Origin: Mycobacterium sp. 852013-50091_SCH5140682
Lineage (GTDB): Bacteria; Actinomycetota; Actinomycetes; Mycobacteriales; Mycobacteriaceae
Direction: 5' to 3'
Assembly: GCF_001665685.1 (NCBI RefSeq)
Contig: NZ_LZTB01000057.1
Span: 62,001 to 126,000, forward strand
DNA length: 64,000 bases
Positions 16,092 through 24,550 of this stretch are shown here, one piece after another; positions within the stretch are counted from its first letter, which is position 1; the number at the start of each line of letters is the position of its first letter. The notes under the pieces are model-generated. The model saw nothing but the letters and a program-made list of their open reading frames with translations. It searched no databases and was not told the origin of the DNA. The position numbers and the translations under genes are program-made.

Positions 16092-17468
16092 CTAGGCAGG
16101 GCGCGCGGAGGCGGGAGCGATGTCTTCCATCGCTGCGGCAACCGCGAGTACCACGCAGTCCGCGTGCCGCCTTCCGACGATCTGCAGCCCGACCGGAACC
16201 CCGTCGACCGTACCTGCGGGCACCGAGATGGCCGGCTGCCCAGTGAGATTGAACGGGAAGGTGACAGCGATGGAACCCCAATGGTCGACAGGGCGTCCGG
16301 CGACCTCGGTCGGCATCGGCCCCTCTGCGGCGAATGCGGGCACTTGGGTTGCCGGGGTCAGCAGCAAGTCGAAGCGTTCGAATGCCTCTGCGAAGGTGGC
16401 CACGAGCCGGGCCCTGGTGTCGTGCGCATCAGCGAGGGCATCGGCGTCCACGCTCGTCGCGGCATCCAGATAGCCACGCAGCGTGGAATGTAGTTGACGC
16501 CCCCGCGGGGCCGTCCGAAGCTGCGCGTAGACGTCGGGCGCCGAGAGCGTCCGGTAGGCCGCACCGCACTGCTCGTCGACCCGTACGCCCGCGGGCACGA
16601 CGACGGCGCCGATGGCGGCGACGAGCTTGTCCGCCGCGGCCGCCACGACCTCTGCCACACGTGGGTCGCACGGCGCGTTGCCGAGATCGGCGGCGAAGGC
16701 GACGCGCAATCCGCGCAGGTCGGCGCCGAGGCACTCTTCGAACTTGGCCGGTGCGGGCAGCGATGCCCGGTCGAACGGATCGATGCCGCACACGCAGTCG
16801 AGGAACCGCGCGGTGTCACGGACCGTGCGGGTCAGAGCGCCGTAGTGGTCGTTGTCGGCCGCGCCTCGGTGCCGCGGGCCGCGCGGCACCAGACCGTAAG
16901 TGGTCTTGAAACCCACCAGGCCGCAGTAGGACGCCGGGATACGCAGGGAGCCCGCACCGTCGGTGCCGGTCGCGATCGGCACCAGTCCGGCCGCGACCGC
17001 AGCCGCCGACCCGCCGCTGGAACCGCCGGGGGTCAGCGCGAGGTTCCATGGATTGCGGGTCACGCCATGCAATTCCGATGCGGTGTAGGACGCGCGCCCG
17101 AATTCCGGTGAGGCCGTCAGACCCACGGGGACCGCGCCGGCCGCCACGGCCCGCGTCACGAGCGTGCAGGTGTGGTCGGCGAAGCGCTCGGCGTAGAGCG
17201 CGCTGCCCATCGCGAACGGCCAGCCGGCCACTGGGTGAAGTTCCTTGACGCCCAACGGGACTCCGGCCAGTGGGCCAGGATCTTCGCCACGGGCCACCAT
17301 CTCGTCCACGGCATGCGCCCGCGCGAGTGCGTATTCGGCGTCCACGTGTACGAACGCACCGAGCGCGCGGTTGCGTTGCTCGATGCGGTCCAGCGCGTCC
17401 TGGGTCACTGTGGCCGCGGCCAGTTCCCCGGACCGGACGAGATCGGCGATCTCGACAACGCCGGTCAC
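16092..17468 (-). CDS. Amidase (amidase-signature family)
   Basis: A 458-residue cytosolic amide hydrolase with the Ser-cisSer-Lys triad of the family. These residues are K75 (GVPLGVKEL), S150 in the signature GGSSGGSAAAVAAG, and the nucleophile S174 in TDGAGSLRIPA. The spacings 75 and 24 equal those of well-studied members. It hydrolyses a carboxamide to acid and ammonia, and the substrate is unknown. Its start overlaps the stop of the upstream permease by four bases. Uptake and hydrolysis are therefore coupled, as part of the oxygenase/amide catabolic region. Confidence 0.88.
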   Translation of the reverse strand: MTGVVEIADLVRSGELAAATVTQDALDRIEQRNRALGAFVHVDAEYALARAHAVDEMVARGEDPGPLAGVPLGVKELHPVAGWPFAMGSALYAERFADHTCTLVTRAVAAGAVPVGLTASPEFGRASYTASELHGVTRNPWNLALTPGGSSGGSAAAVAAGLVPIATGTDGAGSLRIPASYCGLVGFKTTYGLVPRGPRHRGAADNDHYGALTRTVRDTARFLDCVCGIDPFDRASLPAPAKFEECLGADLRGLRVAFAADLGNAPCDPRVAEVVAAAADKLVAAIGAVVVPAGVRVDEQCGAAYRTLSAPDVYAQLRTAPRGRQLHSTLRGYLDAATSVDADALADAHDTRARLVATFAEAFERFDLLLTPATQVPAFAAEGPMPTEVAGRPVDHWGSIAVTFPFNLTGQPAISVPAGTVDGVPVGLQIVGRRHADCVVLAVAAAMEDIAPASARPA

Positions 17469-18964
17469 AGCAGCACCATCGTCGCGAACGCGGTGGCCAC
17501 GACGAGGCCGGTGACCACTGGGAGGAACAACCGCCGGGCCAATTCGACCACCGAGACACCCGTGAGTCCGGCGACGACGATCAGCGACGACCAGATCACC
17601 AGCGTGCCGCCGCCGGTCCAGCTGGCACCGTTCTGTGCGATCGCGGCGAGCGTCGCGACATCCGCCGTGCCGTCACCGAGGGTGCCGGCCAGCGAGCCGG
17701 TGAACGGCAGCCCCGGCCAACCGTTTCCGTCCAGACCGATCAGCATGCCGACGAGCAGCATCGCGAACGACGCGAACACCGGAACGTGTGGAATGTGGGG
17801 CTGCACTGCGGCGACGGCGTCGAACAGGAATGCCGGAGCGTGCGCATCCTCGGGCAGCCCGAGGATGCCCGCCGAATAGTCCGCGAGCCCGACATAGACG
17901 AATCCCGCGACGGGGATCACCATGCCCATGGTGCGGAACGAGAATGCCACGCCCTCGGTGAAGTGGGTGCCGACGTCGTCGAGCCAGCCTTTCCGTTTGG
18001 CCAGCAACGAGATCGCCACGAGTGTGAGTGCCGCGGTACCGCCGACGAGCGGCGCGCCCAGCCCCTCGTCGATATCGGGCACGATCGTCGTGAACCGGCC
18101 CAGCAGCATAAACACGAGCAGCGCGGCGAACAACACGGGCACCGCGACAGCGACCATCAGCGCCTTCGGGGACGGCTTGAGCGCGGGGGTAACCGCCGGT
18201 GGGGCCAGGGTGGCCGTTGTGGCTCGGCCGGCTCCGGCCCCGCCAGTTTCGGCCCCGCCGGTTTCGGGCACGGTGCCACCGGCCTCGGCGATGGGCAGCG
18301 TGACGGCCGCCGTCTGGTCGGGGTCGATCATCTTGGTCCGCACATCGCGCAGGTAAGCCAGCGCCAACGCCACGGCGCCTGCGATCAACGCGATGATCGT
18401 GGCCCGGTCCGCGATCAATCTGGCGGGCACGTCGGCGCCTTCGGCGGACAGCGCAGGCGCCACACCCATGATGTAGTCAGAGCTCAGCGCCATGCCCTGC
18501 CCGGCAATCGCGATCGCCAGAGCCGCACCGAGCGCCGGCAGGCCCGCGCGCACCGCGGCGGGCAGCAGGATCGCGGCGATCAGCGGTAGCACGGGCGTGG
18601 GCCAGAACGCCAGCGACAGCAGGAAAGTCACCACCGCCAGCACCAGATACGAGATGTGGCCGTTGCGGAACAGCCCACTCAGCGGCCGGATCATGATGGT
18701 GTCGGCGCCCAGCGCACGCATCGCCCCGAGCATCGCGGTGACGAGTGCGATGATGATGAAAATCGGTAGCAGTTCCCGTGTTCCGGCGATCGACGCGTTG
18801 AACACCGCGCCAAGCCCCATGGTGAAGCTACCCTGGTAGATGAAGCCGGTGAGGAACGTGGCGATCAATGCCGGCGCGATGACGTTCTTCTTCGCGACGA
18901 CCGTGCCGATCAGTACAACAAGGCCGAGCAGGTAGACCCAGTGGGCTGCGGACAACGGCTTCAC
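17465..18964 (-). CDS. Multi-helix membrane permease, family uncertain (paralogue of the 29.4-31.0 kb permease)
   Basis: A 499-residue protein with about 12 transmembrane helices in two halves joined by a hydrophilic linker (about residues 215-260). The overall look is of ion-transporter-superfamily permeases. Segments shared with the permease at 29414-30973 include FNAS, VTAMLGA, FWPTP, GQGMALSSDYI, AFLFD and SGGGTLV/TGGGTLV followed by WSSL. The two are clear paralogues. It is coupled to the amidase, so a carboxylate, amino acid or amide substrate is reasonable but unproven. The 156 bases upstream contain a motif (19097-19110) shared with the promoter region of the oxidase genes. Confidence 0.75.
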   Translation of the reverse strand: MKPLSAAHWVYLLGLVVLIGTVVAKKNVIAPALIATFLTGFIYQGSFTMGLGAVFNASIAGTRELLPIFIIIALVTAMLGAMRALGADTIMIRPLSGLFRNGHISYLVLAVVTFLLSLAFWPTPVLPLIAAILLPAAVRAGLPALGAALAIAIAGQGMALSSDYIMGVAPALSAEGADVPARLIADRATIIALIAGAVALALAYLRDVRTKMIDPDQTAAVTLPIAEAGGTVPETGGAETGGAGAGRATTATLAPPAVTPALKPSPKALMVAVAVPVLFAALLVFMLLGRFTTIVPDIDEGLGAPLVGGTAALTLVAISLLAKRKGWLDDVGTHFTEGVAFSFRTMGMVIPVAGFVYVGLADYSAGILGLPEDAHAPAFLFDAVAAVQPHIPHVPVFASFAMLLVGMLIGLDGNGWPGLPFTGSLAGTLGDGTADVATLAAIAQNGASWTGGGTLVIWSSLIVVAGLTGVSVVELARRLFLPVVTGLVVATAFATMVLL

Positions 18965-19096
18965 CTTCCGTTCGGTCAGGTTGATCAGGCTGTCTGCGGC
19001 TCACGTAAAGCGGTGATGTTCAGCAGATCTCGTGATTCTGATGCACCTGGCGCTGCTGGACAACACGAATTGCGCACATTCGCGGGCGAGCTTCAC

Positions 19097-19110
19097 TGTG
19101 CACCATGACC
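19097..19110. promoter_or_regulatory. Shared 14-base motif (GGTCATGGTGCACA), copy 1, upstream of the permease-amidase genes
   Basis: The plus strand reads TGTGCACCATGACC, the exact reverse complement of 25372-25385 upstream of the diiron oxidase operon. A related half-site TGCGCA lies 20 bases away. The position before the permease gene suggests a binding site for the neighbouring PucR-type regulator, which is an inference. Confidence 0.4.
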
Positions 19111-19120
19111 ACCACACATA

Positions 19121-19546
19121 TCACGAAACCGCTGCGATCAAATCGATTTCGACAGGCGCACCGGACGGCAGACATCCGACGCCGATCGCTGCCCGTACGG
19201 GCAGCGCAGCCTCGCCGCATGCCGACCGGATCGCCGCCGAGGCTCCGTCGGCCACTGCAGACAAGTCGTGAAACGTTGGTGCACAAGCGATGTACACCGT
19301 CATGCGCAGGCATCGGACGATGGCTCCCGACGCGACCGCGCGTACCGCCGCCAGCGCGTTGTCCGCGGCGATTCCCGCAGCGACGAATGCCTGCTCGGCA
19401 GACACTGATTCGCCGACCACCCCGGACATCACCAGAACGCCCTCCCTGCGCGGTGTCATGCCCGCGGTGTAGACGATTCCGTCGTGCTCTACGGCGGGAC
19501 GGTAGTCGCCTTGCGGCTGCGGTGCGGCGGCCCGGTCAGTCGACAC
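19121..19546 (-). CDS. RidA/YjgF-family protein
   Basis: A 141-residue protein of the Rid family, which hydrolyse reactive enamine/imine intermediates. Visible features are GIVYTAGMTPRREG near the N-terminus, a central CLRMTVYIA strand and the C-terminal strand pattern VRAAIGVGCLPSGAPVEIDLIAAVS. The conserved arginine usually seen before VD in true RidA is not obvious, so it may belong to another Rid subgroup. GTG at 19546 lies inside the end of the ggt gene (11-base overlap), so it is translated as part of that operon. Rid proteins often accompany amine or amino-acid oxidation, which fits the setting. Confidence 0.75.
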   Translation of the reverse strand: MSTDRAAAPQPQGDYRPAVEHDGIVYTAGMTPRREGVLVMSGVVGESVSAEQAFVAAGIAADNALAAVRAVASGAIVRCLRMTVYIACAPTFHDLSAVADGASAAIRSACGEAALPVRAAIGVGCLPSGAPVEIDLIAAVS

Positions 19547-21137
19547 CGATCGCCACCCCCTCCTGACGGGGATCCGCCGCGCCACTGAGCACACCGCGTT
19601 CGTCGCGGCAGATCACCTGGGCGCTGCCGCCTGCACCCCACGGAGACTGCGTGACGACGCGGTGCCCCGCGGCACGCAGCTGATCGCGAATGTCCTCCGG
19701 GATCCTCGCTTCAACCCGCAGCTCGTCGGGCGCACCGACCACGTCTGCGTCCGAACCGGGGAACACCGTGAAGCGGGGTGCTTCCACCGCGCCTGCCGGG
19801 TCGAGCCCGTGGTCGAACAGGTGGGAGATCAGCTGCATGTTCCACTGCACCTGGCCGTCCCCGCCGGGGATGCTGCCGAGCGCGAGCAGCTCCCCCGCCT
19901 CGTCGGTGGCGATCCACGCGTTGAGCGTGTGCAGCGGTTTGCGCCGCGGCGCCACCTCGTTGGGGTGGTCGGGGATCAGGTACGCCCCGCGGCCGAGCCG
20001 GTTGTTGAGCACCACACCCGTTCCGGGCACGGTGAGCGCCGCGCCGAAGGTGAATCCGAGCGAGTGGATGAACGTGACCGCGCGGCCCTCGTGATCCACC
20101 GCGACCGTGCACGTGGTGTCGCCGTCGTTCACGGCGTAGGCGCGCCGGTCTTCGGCCGCTGCGGCGAGCGCGCGACGTTGCCGTTCGATTCGCTTGGGGT
20201 CGAGGACATCTCGCGCACCGGAGGTGTCGCTTCCGCACAGCGCGAATCGGTCCTGGAAGGCGAGCCGCGCGGCGCGGGCCATCCGGTCGATGCCCGCGGC
20301 GCCCAGCCAGGGCTCGAATCCGACGACGCCGTCGCACAGAGCCGCCTGCTGCAACACCATCCAGCCGGGGGTCGGCAGCGGCGTTTGGTGGATGGTCGCC
20401 CCCGCGTAGCTGCCCGTGATGGCGGGTTCGGGGTCGAGCACGGCACCGGCGGCCCATTCGTCACCGCTGAACGGCGCACCCGCCTCGCGCAGCATCGATA
20501 CCGCGTGCTGGGCGACGTCACCGGTGTAGAAGTCGGGCGGGTTCTTCGCGAGGCGGCGGATGGTGCACGCCAGATCGGGTTGGCCGAGCCGATCCCCGAG
20601 CCGGGCCGGTTCCCCGGTGGGCGCGTATATCGACACGAGGCCTGCGTCCGTCCGGATCGCGGTCAGCGTCTCCCGCACATCGGCAGCGGTCTTGGCCGAG
20701 CACGGCAGGCCAGTCTCGGCCAGCCGCGCCACGGGTTCCCACAGCTCGTCGAGCGCCACGGTTGCACCGTGCGCGTGCAGCGCTGCCAACGCGGCGGGCG
20801 CCCCGGGCACCGCGACGGCCAGTGCCCCGTGCAACGGTATCGAGGACAGACCTTGATCGCGGTAGAAGTGCGCGGTGCCGCCGTCGGGACCGAATCCGGA
20901 TCCGTTGATGGTCCACACCCGACCGTCGGGTTCCCGCACCATTGCGAATGCATCACCGCCGATGCCGCATTGCCCCGGCAGCACGAGCCACGTGGTCGCC
21001 GCCATGGCGAGCGTGGCATCGATGGCATTGCCGCCGGAGGCGAGCACCCGGGCACCGGCGAAGCTCGCCGCGGGATGACTCGAGCTGACCATACCGCCCA
21101 CCGACAGCGCAGCCGGCCGCTGGAGGTCCGCCATCAT
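19536..21137 (-). CDS. Gamma-glutamyltransferase-family protein (Ntn hydrolase)
   Basis: A 533-residue protein with the GGT fold. The N-terminal part shows PAASFAGARVLASGGNAIDATLAMA and CGIGGDAF. The autoprocessing threonine is T341 in the sequence DTTCTVAVD, which would split it into large and small chains. GSIPGGDGQVQWN is the conserved active-site loop. No signal peptide is visible, so it is probably cytosolic, unlike secreted GGTs. The expected role is transfer or hydrolysis of gamma-glutamyl groups or another amide (acylase-like). The ATG at 21137 overlaps the Rieske gene stop; the longer frame reaching 22496 only shadows the aldehyde dehydrogenase gene. Confidence 0.82.
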   Translation of the reverse strand: MMADLQRPAALSVGGMVSSSHPAASFAGARVLASGGNAIDATLAMAATTWLVLPGQCGIGGDAFAMVREPDGRVWTINGSGFGPDGGTAHFYRDQGLSSIPLHGALAVAVPGAPAALAALHAHGATVALDELWEPVARLAETGLPCSAKTAADVRETLTAIRTDAGLVSIYAPTGEPARLGDRLGQPDLACTIRRLAKNPPDFYTGDVAQHAVSMLREAGAPFSGDEWAAGAVLDPEPAITGSYAGATIHQTPLPTPGWMVLQQAALCDGVVGFEPWLGAAGIDRMARAARLAFQDRFALCGSDTSGARDVLDPKRIERQRRALAAAAEDRRAYAVNDGDTTCTVAVDHEGRAVTFIHSLGFTFGAALTVPGTGVVLNNRLGRGAYLIPDHPNEVAPRRKPLHTLNAWIATDEAGELLALGSIPGGDGQVQWNMQLISHLFDHGLDPAGAVEAPRFTVFPGSDADVVGAPDELRVEARIPEDIRDQLRAAGHRVVTQSPWGAGGSAQVICRDERGVLSGAADPRQEGVAIGVD

Positions 21138-21487
21138 GCGCCTTTGCGCCTGCGGCGCGGCCCGGCGGGCATCTCCCCCGGTTCGACGCCGACGAAGACC
21201 TCCCCGTCGCGTTCCTCGACCGGATAGGTCTTGATGGCGACGGTCGCGGGCGGACAGATCGGCTCGCCGGTTTCCAGATCGAATGCGCTGCCGTGGCATG
21301 AGCATCCGATGCCGTCGTCGACGAGTTTCCCCGAGGACAACAGACAGTCCAGGTGAGTGCAGTAGTTGGAGGTGGCGTAGGCCTTGCCGTTCAGACGTGC
21401 CACCGCGAACTCGTGATCGCCTGCGAAGAATCGCCGCACCATGCCTTCGGGCACTTGCCCGGACCGGGCGACTCGCATGAATTCCAT
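21134..21487 (-). CDS. Rieske [2Fe-2S] ferredoxin-type protein (first copy)
   Basis: A 117-residue single-domain Rieske protein with cluster ligands C-T-H (NYCTHLDC) and C-S-C-H in GCSCHGSAF, about 18 residues apart. A basic C-terminal tail (GPRRRRKGA) follows. It would carry one electron to an oxygenase. It lies between the aldehyde dehydrogenase and the GGT-family gene and overlaps the latter by four bases. It differs strongly from the second Rieske protein at 24162-24515, so the cluster contains two distinct Rieske carriers. Confidence 0.88.
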   Translation of the reverse strand: MEFMRVARSGQVPEGMVRRFFAGDHEFAVARLNGKAYATSNYCTHLDCLLSSGKLVDDGIGCSCHGSAFDLETGEPICPPATVAIKTYPVEERDGEVFVGVEPGEMPAGPRRRRKGA

Positions 21488-21499
21488 TGCTACTCCTGA

Positions 21500-22942
21500 T
21501 CAGACGGCGGGGGTGAGATAGACGGTCTTCTCGAGCGTGTAGAACTCCATGAGCGTGGCGCCCGCCTGCTCCTTGTACGTCTGGGTGCTCGATGCCTTGT
21601 ACCCGCCGAACGGCGCGTTCATCGCCATGCCGGTCGTGGGCTGGTTGATCTTGACCAGGCCGGTCCTCGATCGATGCGCGAAACGACTTGCGGCAGCGAG
21701 GTCGGACGTCACGATTGACGCGCTCAGGCCGTATTCGGTCGCATTGGCCAGGTCGATCGCCTCGTCGAGGGACGCAGCGCGCTGGAAGGCGATCAACGGC
21801 CCGAACACCTCCTCGGTCACGATGCGCATGGTGGGCAGCGCATCGGAGAAGACGGCCGGACGCACGAAGTGACCGCGATCGCCCACGGTCGTACCGCCGC
21901 AGCGCAGGCTCGCGCCCTCGGCGATACCGGTTTGGACGTAGTACAGGAACTTGTCGAGTTGAGCGGCGTTGGCAAGTGGCCCCATGTTGACGCCGGCCTC
22001 GTCGCCCGGACCGACCCGCAGTGCCTGCGCTCTGGCCACCACACGGTCGAGCACCGCATCGTGGACCGCGTCGAGCGCCACGACCCGGCTGGTACCGGTG
22101 CAGGCCTGGCCGCTGAGCCCAAACGCGCCCTTCACGATGAGCGCGGCGGCCGCGTCGAGGTCGGCGTCCTCGGCGACCACGACGGGATTCTTGCCGCCCA
22201 TCTCCAATTGCACACGCCGTTCGGGGCCGACCTGCCGGTGTATCGACCGACCCACATCCGTCGAGCCCGTGAACGTCACGGCCGCGACCCGCGGTTCGGC
22301 TACGACGGCTGCGCCCGCGACGCCGTCGCCCTGCAAGAGCGCGATCGCGCCGGGTGGCAACCCGCCCTGCAGCAGTGCCTCGACCAGGCGCTGTCCCATC
22401 AGAGGTGTGATCTCGGATGGCTTGAACAGCACCGGGTTTCCCGCTGCAAGTGCGGGTCCGATCTTGCGGGACGGGATGTTGAACGGAAAGTTCCATGGCG
22501 TGATCGCCGCGACGATGCCGACCGGCTCACGCATGGTGTAGACCATGCCTTCGCCCGCGGCCGGGTATGTCGCTCCCGTGGCGCGGGTAGCTTCACCGGC
22601 GTAGAAGCGCAGGTTCGCCGGCGTCCGGCTGACCTCCATGGTGGCTTCGGCCGTCGTCTTGCCCTCTTCGCGAACCAGCTCGGCGACCAGCGAATCCGTG
22701 CGTGATTCCAATTGCGCGGCAGCAGCTTCCAGAATCGCGGCACGCCGCTCTGGCGCGGTCGCCGCCCACTCGGCAGCGCCTTTCTCCAAGGCGTCGACCG
22801 CGGTGCGCACGTCGGTCCCGTCGGAGGCCGGGAAGCTGCCGATCACGTCGTCGGGATCAGCCGGGTTGCGCCGCTCGAAGGTGTTGCCGGAGACCGCAGG
22901 AACCCACTGGCTGTCGATGAAGTTGGCTCCCGTGAGAGTCAC
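21500..22942 (-). CDS. NAD(P)-dependent aldehyde dehydrogenase
   Basis: A 480-residue aldehyde dehydrogenase. Catalytic residues are N151 (ITPWNFPF), K174 (FKPSE), E247 (LEMGGKNP) and C281 (GLSGQACTG), at spacings normal for the superfamily. It oxidises an aldehyde to the acid with NAD(P)+. GTG at 22942 overlaps the reductase stop (GTGA). The placement directly after an oxidase/ferredoxin/reductase set suggests that the oxidase releases an aldehyde. The exact subfamily is uncertain; it resembles broad-range vanillin/succinate-semialdehyde type enzymes. Confidence 0.9.
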   Translation of the reverse strand: MTLTGANFIDSQWVPAVSGNTFERRNPADPDDVIGSFPASDGTDVRTAVDALEKGAAEWAATAPERRAAILEAAAAQLESRTDSLVAELVREEGKTTAEATMEVSRTPANLRFYAGEATRATGATYPAAGEGMVYTMREPVGIVAAITPWNFPFNIPSRKIGPALAAGNPVLFKPSEITPLMGQRLVEALLQGGLPPGAIALLQGDGVAGAAVVAEPRVAAVTFTGSTDVGRSIHRQVGPERRVQLEMGGKNPVVVAEDADLDAAAALIVKGAFGLSGQACTGTSRVVALDAVHDAVLDRVVARAQALRVGPGDEAGVNMGPLANAAQLDKFLYYVQTGIAEGASLRCGGTTVGDRGHFVRPAVFSDALPTMRIVTEEVFGPLIAFQRAASLDEAIDLANATEYGLSASIVTSDLAAASRFAHRSRTGLVKINQPTTGMAMNAPFGGYKASSTQTYKEQAGATLMEFYTLEKTVYLTPAV

Positions 22943-24165
22943 GACGCGACCTCCTCGGTGTCCACCAGTTCCCACAGGTCGGTGTCCTCGTCTTGCAGCA
23001 GCGCCCGCGCGATGCTGCGGCCCAACAGTTCTCGGCCGACCATGACGTCTTCGCCGCGGTCGACCGTGAACACGCCACGCAGGACGTCACCGTCGAGGTA
23101 GAACGCGGTGAAGTCGAATGCGTCGACGTCGCCACGGACAACGAGCTCGCTGGTTGCGGCACCGAGCAATTGGAGGTTGTGGTCGAACTGATCGGACCAG
23201 AACCACGGCGCGTCGTCGTTGACGGCCTCTCGGCCGAGCATCGCGTTGGCGACCGCGGCGCCCTGGCGGTTGGCGTTGTCGAAATGCTCGTGGCGCGCGT
23301 GGCGCCCGGCGCGCGCCGAATAACGGCTCGCGACATCGCCCGCGGCGTAGACGTTGGGAATCGAGGCCCGGCCTTGCGCGTCCACCACGATGCCGTGATC
23401 TACTGCCAGACCGGAGGCAGCGGCCACGGCGGTATTGGGCGCGATGCCGATACCGACCACGACGGCGTCGGCGTCCACCGACGTGCCGTCCGAGCATGTG
23501 ATGACGACGCCGTCCGCGGTGGTGTGCAGCGCGTCAACGGCCACACCCGCCCGGACGGACACGCCGCGGTCCCGGTGGACGCGGGCGATCTCGGCTCCCA
23601 CCCGCGGGCCGACGACACCGGCAAGCGGCACGGCGGCTGCCTCAAGCACCGTGACGTCGACACCCAGAGTGCTTGCCGTCGCGGCAATTTCGAGCCCGAT
23701 AAAACCGGCGCCGATGATCGCGAGCCGACGCCCAGGAACCAGGGCGGCCCGCAATCGCACGGCCTCGTCGACCGTGCGCAGATAGTGCACGAGGTCGGGC
23801 CGGGGTCCGGGCACCGACAGTCGGCGGGGCCGCCCGCCGGTGGCGAACAGGACCGCGTCCGCCTCGATCGCCGGTCCGCCCGCCAGTTCGACGCGGCCGG
23901 AGGCTGCATCTACGCGGGCCACCGCGGTGCCTGTCACGAGCTCGATGCCGTTGTCGGCCCGCCACTGAGGCGGCAGGATATCCAGCGAGTCCGAGGTGTC
24001 TGCGCCGGACAGGAATTCCTTCGACAACGGTGGCCGCTGATAGGGCGCGTGCGGCTCGTCGCCGATCAGCACGATGCGGCCGTCGAAGCCGCGGCGGCGT
24101 AGCGTGCGGGCGGCCACCGCGGCGGTCTGCCCCGCCCCGACAGTGACGAATGTCCGGCTGGTCAT
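22939..24165 (-). CDS. Ferredoxin/rubredoxin reductase (FAD, NAD(P)H)
   Basis: A 408-residue two-dinucleotide-fold reductase. The N-terminal FAD motif FVTVGAGQTAAVAARTLRR is followed by PYQRPPLSKEFL, the NAD(P)H motif LAIIGAGFIGLEIAA and the FAD segment NVYAAGDVAS. A C-terminal Reductase_C-like domain carries WFWSDQFDHNLQLLG. This is the organisation of reductases that feed Rieske ferredoxins of ring-hydroxylating and P450 systems. ATG 24165 overlaps the upstream Rieske gene stop, so ferredoxin and reductase are co-translated, which strongly suggests they are partners. Confidence 0.9.
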   Translation of the reverse strand: MTSRTFVTVGAGQTAAVAARTLRRRGFDGRIVLIGDEPHAPYQRPPLSKEFLSGADTSDSLDILPPQWRADNGIELVTGTAVARVDAASGRVELAGGPAIEADAVLFATGGRPRRLSVPGPRPDLVHYLRTVDEAVRLRAALVPGRRLAIIGAGFIGLEIAATASTLGVDVTVLEAAAVPLAGVVGPRVGAEIARVHRDRGVSVRAGVAVDALHTTADGVVITCSDGTSVDADAVVVGIGIAPNTAVAAASGLAVDHGIVVDAQGRASIPNVYAAGDVASRYSARAGRHARHEHFDNANRQGAAVANAMLGREAVNDDAPWFWSDQFDHNLQLLGAATSELVVRGDVDAFDFTAFYLDGDVLRGVFTVDRGEDVMVGRELLGRSIARALLQDEDTDLWELVDTEEVAS

Positions 24166-24515
24166 GCCTGTGCTTCCTCTCGTTCGCGCCCGGCTGTCGC
24201 TGCGCTCGTCCCCGGGTTGACGTAGACGGTGCCGGCTTCGACCCGGACCGGATAGATGGGTTGGCAACGGTCCTGGCTTTCCTCGTATCCGGTTTCCAGG
24301 TCGAACTGCCACTGGTGACCCGGGCAGATCACCTTGCCGTGCAACAGCGTCCCCTTGGCCAGCGAGCGGTCTTGGTGGATGCAGCTGTCGGCGAAGGCGT
24401 ACACCTGCCCCGCCGCCTCGAACAGAGCGATGGCCAGACCGTCAACTTCGACGCGCAGCTTGCGGCGGCGGCCGAGCTCCTTGGTGCTCGACACCGCAAT
24501 CCAATCCGTGGTCAT
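24162..24515 (-). CDS. Rieske [2Fe-2S] ferredoxin (second copy, next to reductase)
   Basis: A 117-residue ferredoxin with ligands C-I-H (DSCIHQDRSLAKG) and C-P-G-H (VICPGHQWQFDLETG), typical of oxygenase ferredoxins. Start at ATG 24515. It lies between the diiron oxidase-like gene and the reductase and is translationally coupled to the latter. It is the probable direct electron donor to that oxidase, an inference from order. Confidence 0.9.
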   Translation of the reverse strand: MTTDWIAVSSTKELGRRRKLRVEVDGLAIALFEAAGQVYAFADSCIHQDRSLAKGTLLHGKVICPGHQWQFDLETGYEESQDRCQPIYPVRVEAGTVYVNPGTSAATAGREREEAQA

Positions 24516-24550
24516 GGCGCTACCTTTCTGCCGAGGCGGCGGGAGAGGGA

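Noticed and set aside
19121..19546. Treating the RidA-like ORF as starting at 19594
   Set aside because: The extra 16 residues shadow the end of the GGT-like gene; GTG 19546 begins the family sequence.
21138..22496. Long minus-strand extension of the GGT frame to 986 residues
   Set aside because: The extra 450 residues are a frame-shifted shadow of the aldehyde dehydrogenase and Rieske genes, with no domain.
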